NCBI RefSeq assembly: GCF_040096615.1
Contig: NZ_JBBMEJ010000002.1
Span: forward strand, 289,795-353,794
Length of the DNA: 64,000 nucleotides
From: Blautia_A aquisgranensis
GTDB taxonomy: Bacteria; Bacillota; Clostridia; Lachnospirales; Lachnospiraceae
Direction of reading: 5' to 3'
Shown: positions 61,085 to 64,000 of the stretch, one piece after another
Layout of the letters: each line of letters opens with the position of its first letter
How positions within the stretch are numbered: the stretch's first letter is position 1
Position numbers and translations under genes: made by a program
Notes under the pieces: model-generated
Told to the model about the DNA's origin: nothing
The model's database searches: none
What the model saw: only the letters and a program-made list of their open reading frames with translations

Positions 61085-62389
61085 ATGAGAAATTATAGTA
61101 CACAGATGGAGGCTGCCCGCAAGGGAATCATCACACCTGAGCTTGAGATCGTAGCGAAGAAGGAGAGAATGACAACAGAGGAGATTCTTCCGCTGGTTGC
61201 ATCCGGCAAGGTAGTTATCTGTGCCAACAAGAACCATAAATGTATCGATCCGGAGGGAGTAGGTTCCATGCTCCGTACCAAGATCAACGTAAACCTTGGT
61301 GTTTCCAGAGACTGCAAGGACTATGATGTTGAGATGCAGAAGGTTATGGAGGCTGTAAACATGGGAGCACATGCGATCATGGACCTTTCCTCCCATGGAA
61401 ATACGATTCCATTCCGTCGCAAGCTGACAAGTGAGTGTCCGGCTATGATCGGAACTGTTCCGGTTTATGACTCTGTTATCCATTATCAGAGAGACCTAGA
61501 TACACTGACAGCTAAGGATTTTATCGATGTTGTAAGACTTCACGCACAGGATGGAGTTGACTTCGTAACCCTGCACTGTGGAATCACCAGAAAGACCATC
61601 GACCAGATCCGCAACCACAAGAGAAAAATGAACATTGTTTCCAGAGGAGGTTCCCTTGTATTTGCATGGATGTGCATGACAGGTGAGGAGAACCCATTCT
61701 ATGAATATTATGATGAGATCCTGGATATCTGCCGTGAGTATGATGTGACTATCTCCCTTGGAGATGCCTGCCGCCCGGGCTGTCTGGCAGATGCTACAGA
61801 CGTATGTCAGATCGAGGAGCTTGTACGCCTTGGCGAGCTGACCAAGCGTGCATGGGAGAAGGATGTACAGGTTATGGTCGAGGGACCGGGCCATGTGCCG
61901 CTTGACCAGGTTGAGGCGAACATGAAAGTGCAGCAGTCTATCTGTCAGGGTGCACCGTTCTATGTATTAGGACCTCTTGTAACTGATATCGCACCGGGAT
62001 ATGATCACATTACATCTGCAATCGGCGGAGCAGTGGCTGCCATGTCCGGAGCTGCTTTCCTCTGCTATGTAACACCGGCTGAGCACCTGGCACTTCCAAA
62101 TCTTGAGGATGTAAAACAGGGAATTATGGCATCCAAGATCGCAGCTCATGCAGCAGATATCGCCAAAGGTGTGCGCGGTGCACGTGAGATCGACGACAAG
62201 ATGGCTGATGCCAGAAGAAAGCTTGACTGGGAGGCACAGTGGGAGTGTGCAATGGATCCGGAAACAGCGAAACGTATGTGGAATGAGCGCAAGCCGGAGT
62301 ATGATGACACCTGCTCCATGTGTGGTAAATTCTGTGCAGTACGAAGCATGAACAAGGCACTTGCAGGAGAGCATATCGACATCCTGTAA
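61085..62389 (+). CDS. thiC: phosphomethylpyrimidine synthase ThiC
   Basis: 434 residues from ATG 61085 (AAAGGAG upstream; the ATG at 61064 lies before it). Radical-SAM enzyme converting AIR to HMP-phosphate for thiamine. Motifs: GSMLRTKINVNLGVSRD (MLRTKINVNLG), VMVEGPGHVPLDQVEANM, ITSAIGGAVAAMSGAAFLCY and the C-terminal [4Fe-4S] ligands CSMCGKFCAVRSM. The length fits the shorter bacterial ThiC form without the N-terminal extension. Sole thiamine gene in the window, under the TPP riboswitch. Confidence 0.97.
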   Translation: MRNYSTQMEAARKGIITPELEIVAKKERMTTEEILPLVASGKVVICANKNHKCIDPEGVGSMLRTKINVNLGVSRDCKDYDVEMQKVMEAVNMGAHAIMDLSSHGNTIPFRRKLTSECPAMIGTVPVYDSVIHYQRDLDTLTAKDFIDVVRLHAQDGVDFVTLHCGITRKTIDQIRNHKRKMNIVSRGGSLVFAWMCMTGEENPFYEYYDEILDICREYDVTISLGDACRPGCLADATDVCQIEELVRLGELTKRAWEKDVQVMVEGPGHVPLDQVEANMKVQQSICQGAPFYVLGPLVTDIAPGYDHITSAIGGAVAAMSGAAFLCYVTPAEHLALPNLEDVKQGIMASKIAAHAADIAKGVRGAREIDDKMADARRKLDWEAQWECAMDPETAKRMWNERKPEYDDTCSMCGKFCAVRSMNKALAGEHIDIL

Positions 62390-62436
62390 GAGAATTAAAC
62401 TGCCATACATATTAATATGGAAGAAACTGGCATACA

Positions 62437-62485
62437 AGGGCCGTACCTGTCTGTGGTAAAATATCACAACAGGGCGGCTCTTTTT
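62437..62485 (+). terminator. thiC terminator
   Basis: AGGGCCG...CCTGT (62437-62450) pairs with ACAGG...CGGCTCT (62469-62481), followed by TTTT. The remaining 160 bp to the next gene holds no clear promoter. Confidence 0.75.
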
Positions 62486-62646
62486 GCATGGAGAAAATAA
62501 AATATTATATGCAAAATATTGTCTATATGACGAAAAAGTACATGTTCTATATACAAAGTGCTCAATAATCCATGTATTTTTTGTGTCCAAATTGTTAAAA
62601 TATGTTCATCAAGTATGAGGAACGTCAAAATAAAGGAGGACGAAAC

Positions 62647-63966
62647 ATGAAAAGAAAGATGCTCAGTGTTCTGCTCTGTGCAGCAATGATGGGAACAACA
62701 CTCGCAGGCGCAACAAGCGTGCTTGCAGCTGACGACAAAGATTCAGACAGCAAATGGGAGTACAAGGAGGCTACTCTTACATTTCTGATCGATCCGGATA
62801 CAGCGTCATCCGGATATCAGGCAGTATTTGATCTCTGCGAGAAAGAGACAGGTATCCACATTGAGACAGAGCTTCGTGCATCAGGCGGTGACGGAGACAA
62901 CCAGGTAAAAACAAGACTTGCTTCCGGCGAGATGACAGATCTTTGCGGATACAACTCAGGAGCTAAGCTTAACGAGCTTGATCCGGAGAGCAACTTCATC
63001 GATATTTCCGGTGAGGAGTGGGCAAGCCGTCTTGACGATACATTCGCATCTGCAGTAAGCGCTGGTTCTGATTCCGCAGTATACGGTATTCCGCTTACAG
63101 CTACAAACCTTGGATGTATCCTTTACAACAAAGACCTTTATGAGAAATATGATCTTGAGGTTCCAGATACATGGGAAGATTTCCTCAAAAACTGTGATAC
63201 ACTGAAAGATGCTGGTGAGACAGCAGTTATCGGATCTCTTGGAGATTCCTGGACAATCCAGGTTCCATACCTTGGAGACCACTACAACGTACTTGCAGCA
63301 GAGCCGGATTTCTCAGAGAAATTTGAAGCTGGTGAAGCTAAATATGCTACAACAGAGGCTGGTCTTAAGAGCTTCCAGAAACTCGCTGACCTTCAGCCAT
63401 ACTTTAACGAGGATTACACAGCAACTACATACGCAGATGCCTGCGATAAGCTTGTAAACGGCGAGGGTGCTCACTGGTTCATCCTTTCCCAGGCACTTTC
63501 CAGCATCTATGAGCTCTACGGAGACGATGTAAACAAAATCGGTGTTATGGGTGTTCCGGGAGATGACGCTGACAACCATGGCCTTACAGTTTGGGAGCCA
63601 ACAGCTATTTACGGAAACGCTAACAGCGACAAAAAAGATGATATCTTAAGATTTATGGAGTTCTATACATCTGATGAGGCACTTGACGCTTTCACAGAAG
63701 CACAGAAACCAGACGGCCCATATTGTATCAAAGGATATGAGCTTCCGGATGACGCATATGACGGAGTTAAAGAGGCTCAGGAGAAATACTTTGACACAGG
63801 AAAAACAAATGTTGCAATGGAGTTCCAGACATCTGTAAAAGGAACAAACTGCGAGTATATCTGCTCTGAGGTTGCAACAGGACAGTCTACAGCAGAGGAA
63901 GCTGCAAAGGCTTACGATGAGGACTGCAAGAAACAGGCAACACAGCTTGGACTTGACTGGAAATAA
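62647..63966 (+). CDS. extracellular solute-binding protein (family 1)
   Basis: 439 residues from ATG 62647 (AAAGGAGG upstream). Signal peptide KRKMLSVLLCAAMMGTTLAG, probably cut after SVLAA. The mature part shows the SBP fold: EATLTFLIDPDTASSGYQAV, VYGIPLTATNLGCILYNKDLY, DTWEDFLKNCD, and C-terminal STAEEAAKAYDEDC. The usual lipobox Cys is missing, odd for a Gram-positive transporter component. Permease genes probably follow beyond the window. Likely sugar or oligosaccharide ligand; not deducible. Complete at TAA 63964-63966. Confidence 0.85.
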   Translation: MKRKMLSVLLCAAMMGTTLAGATSVLAADDKDSDSKWEYKEATLTFLIDPDTASSGYQAVFDLCEKETGIHIETELRASGGDGDNQVKTRLASGEMTDLCGYNSGAKLNELDPESNFIDISGEEWASRLDDTFASAVSAGSDSAVYGIPLTATNLGCILYNKDLYEKYDLEVPDTWEDFLKNCDTLKDAGETAVIGSLGDSWTIQVPYLGDHYNVLAAEPDFSEKFEAGEAKYATTEAGLKSFQKLADLQPYFNEDYTATTYADACDKLVNGEGAHWFILSQALSSIYELYGDDVNKIGVMGVPGDDADNHGLTVWEPTAIYGNANSDKKDDILRFMEFYTSDEALDAFTEAQKPDGPYCIKGYELPDDAYDGVKEAQEKYFDTGKTNVAMEFQTSVKGTNCEYICSEVATGQSTAEEAAKAYDEDCKKQATQLGLDWK

Positions 63967-63979
63967 GTAAATGTATGTC

Positions 63980-64000
63980 GGCCGCCTGTGTTTCAGGCGG
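63980..64000 (+). terminator. partial hairpin at window end
   Basis: CCGCCTG and CAGGCGG with a short loop; the window ends at the 3' arm, so a T-tract cannot be checked. Confidence 0.5.

Overview
The window looks like chromosome of a low- to mid-GC, Gram-positive Clostridia. The family is probably Lachnospiraceae, in the Blautia/Ruminococcus range; this is inferred from gene content, not proven. Supporting signs are strong AGGAGG-type ribosome sites, GTG and TTG starts, sigma-A promoters with 17-bp spacers, DUF4422/DUF1413/DUF975/Gx-transporter families, FMN_bind/ApbE electron-transfer genes, an ACT-hom-lysC operon and Big_2/FN3/SH3 surface proteins. No rRNA, tRNA or CRISPR array was seen.

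Layout. 1-235: 3' end of an RpiR-type regulator. 527-9699: a surface-polysaccharide operon with four glycosyltransferases, one Wzx-like flippase and three mutually related polymerase/ligase-like membrane proteins, but no initiating phosphosugar transferase. 9707-10348: a small minus-strand DUF1413 operon whose promoter carries a perfect 17-bp palindrome. 10412-12800: an aconitase-family hydratase. 12918-13850: a SipW-type surface protein interrupted by an in-frame amber codon. 14335-22100: a cyclic-di-GMP-I riboswitch with a terminator, followed by hybrid kinase, solute-binding lipoprotein and hybrid kinase. 22193-25655: a REP-associated tyrosine transposase (RAYT) next to a complete retron (PRTase-like effector, winged-helix protein, msr-msd RNA, reverse transcriptase). 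The retron lies exactly between two nearly identical 33-bp copies of the RAYT end repeat. 25685-29312: Fe-S aldo/keto reductase, PTS IIC-like permease and a DnaJ-like chaperone. 29406-34665: three exported wall-associated proteins (SH3, transglutaminase, FN3).

34703-43445 is core genome: secA, a nitrilase-family amidase, prfB with its programmed frameshift, ACT protein, hom, lysC and a DUF975 membrane protein. 43446-44060 is an intergenic region rich in palindromes. 44061-52632 holds divergent operons of extracytosolic flavin chemistry. On the minus strand are a Gx transporter and a NusG-II protein. On the plus strand are an FMN-binding protein, a NapH-like Fe-S membrane protein, ApbE, a Tp47-like protein with Big_2 repeats and a tetra-FMN_bind protein. 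Both promoters carry the same 16-bp motif. 52646-60438: DUF4190-like protein, tex, mscS, cfa, remnants of an Rpn nuclease and of a GH78 glycosidase, and an AraC regulator. 60612-64000: a 59-residue ORF, TPP riboswitch plus thiC, and a solute-binding protein.

The most interesting parts are the retron packaged between RAYT ends, the flavin operon that places a Tp47-like protein beside ApbE and multi-FMN proteins, and the c-di-GMP riboswitch that appears to gate a two-kinase/solute-sensor cassette.
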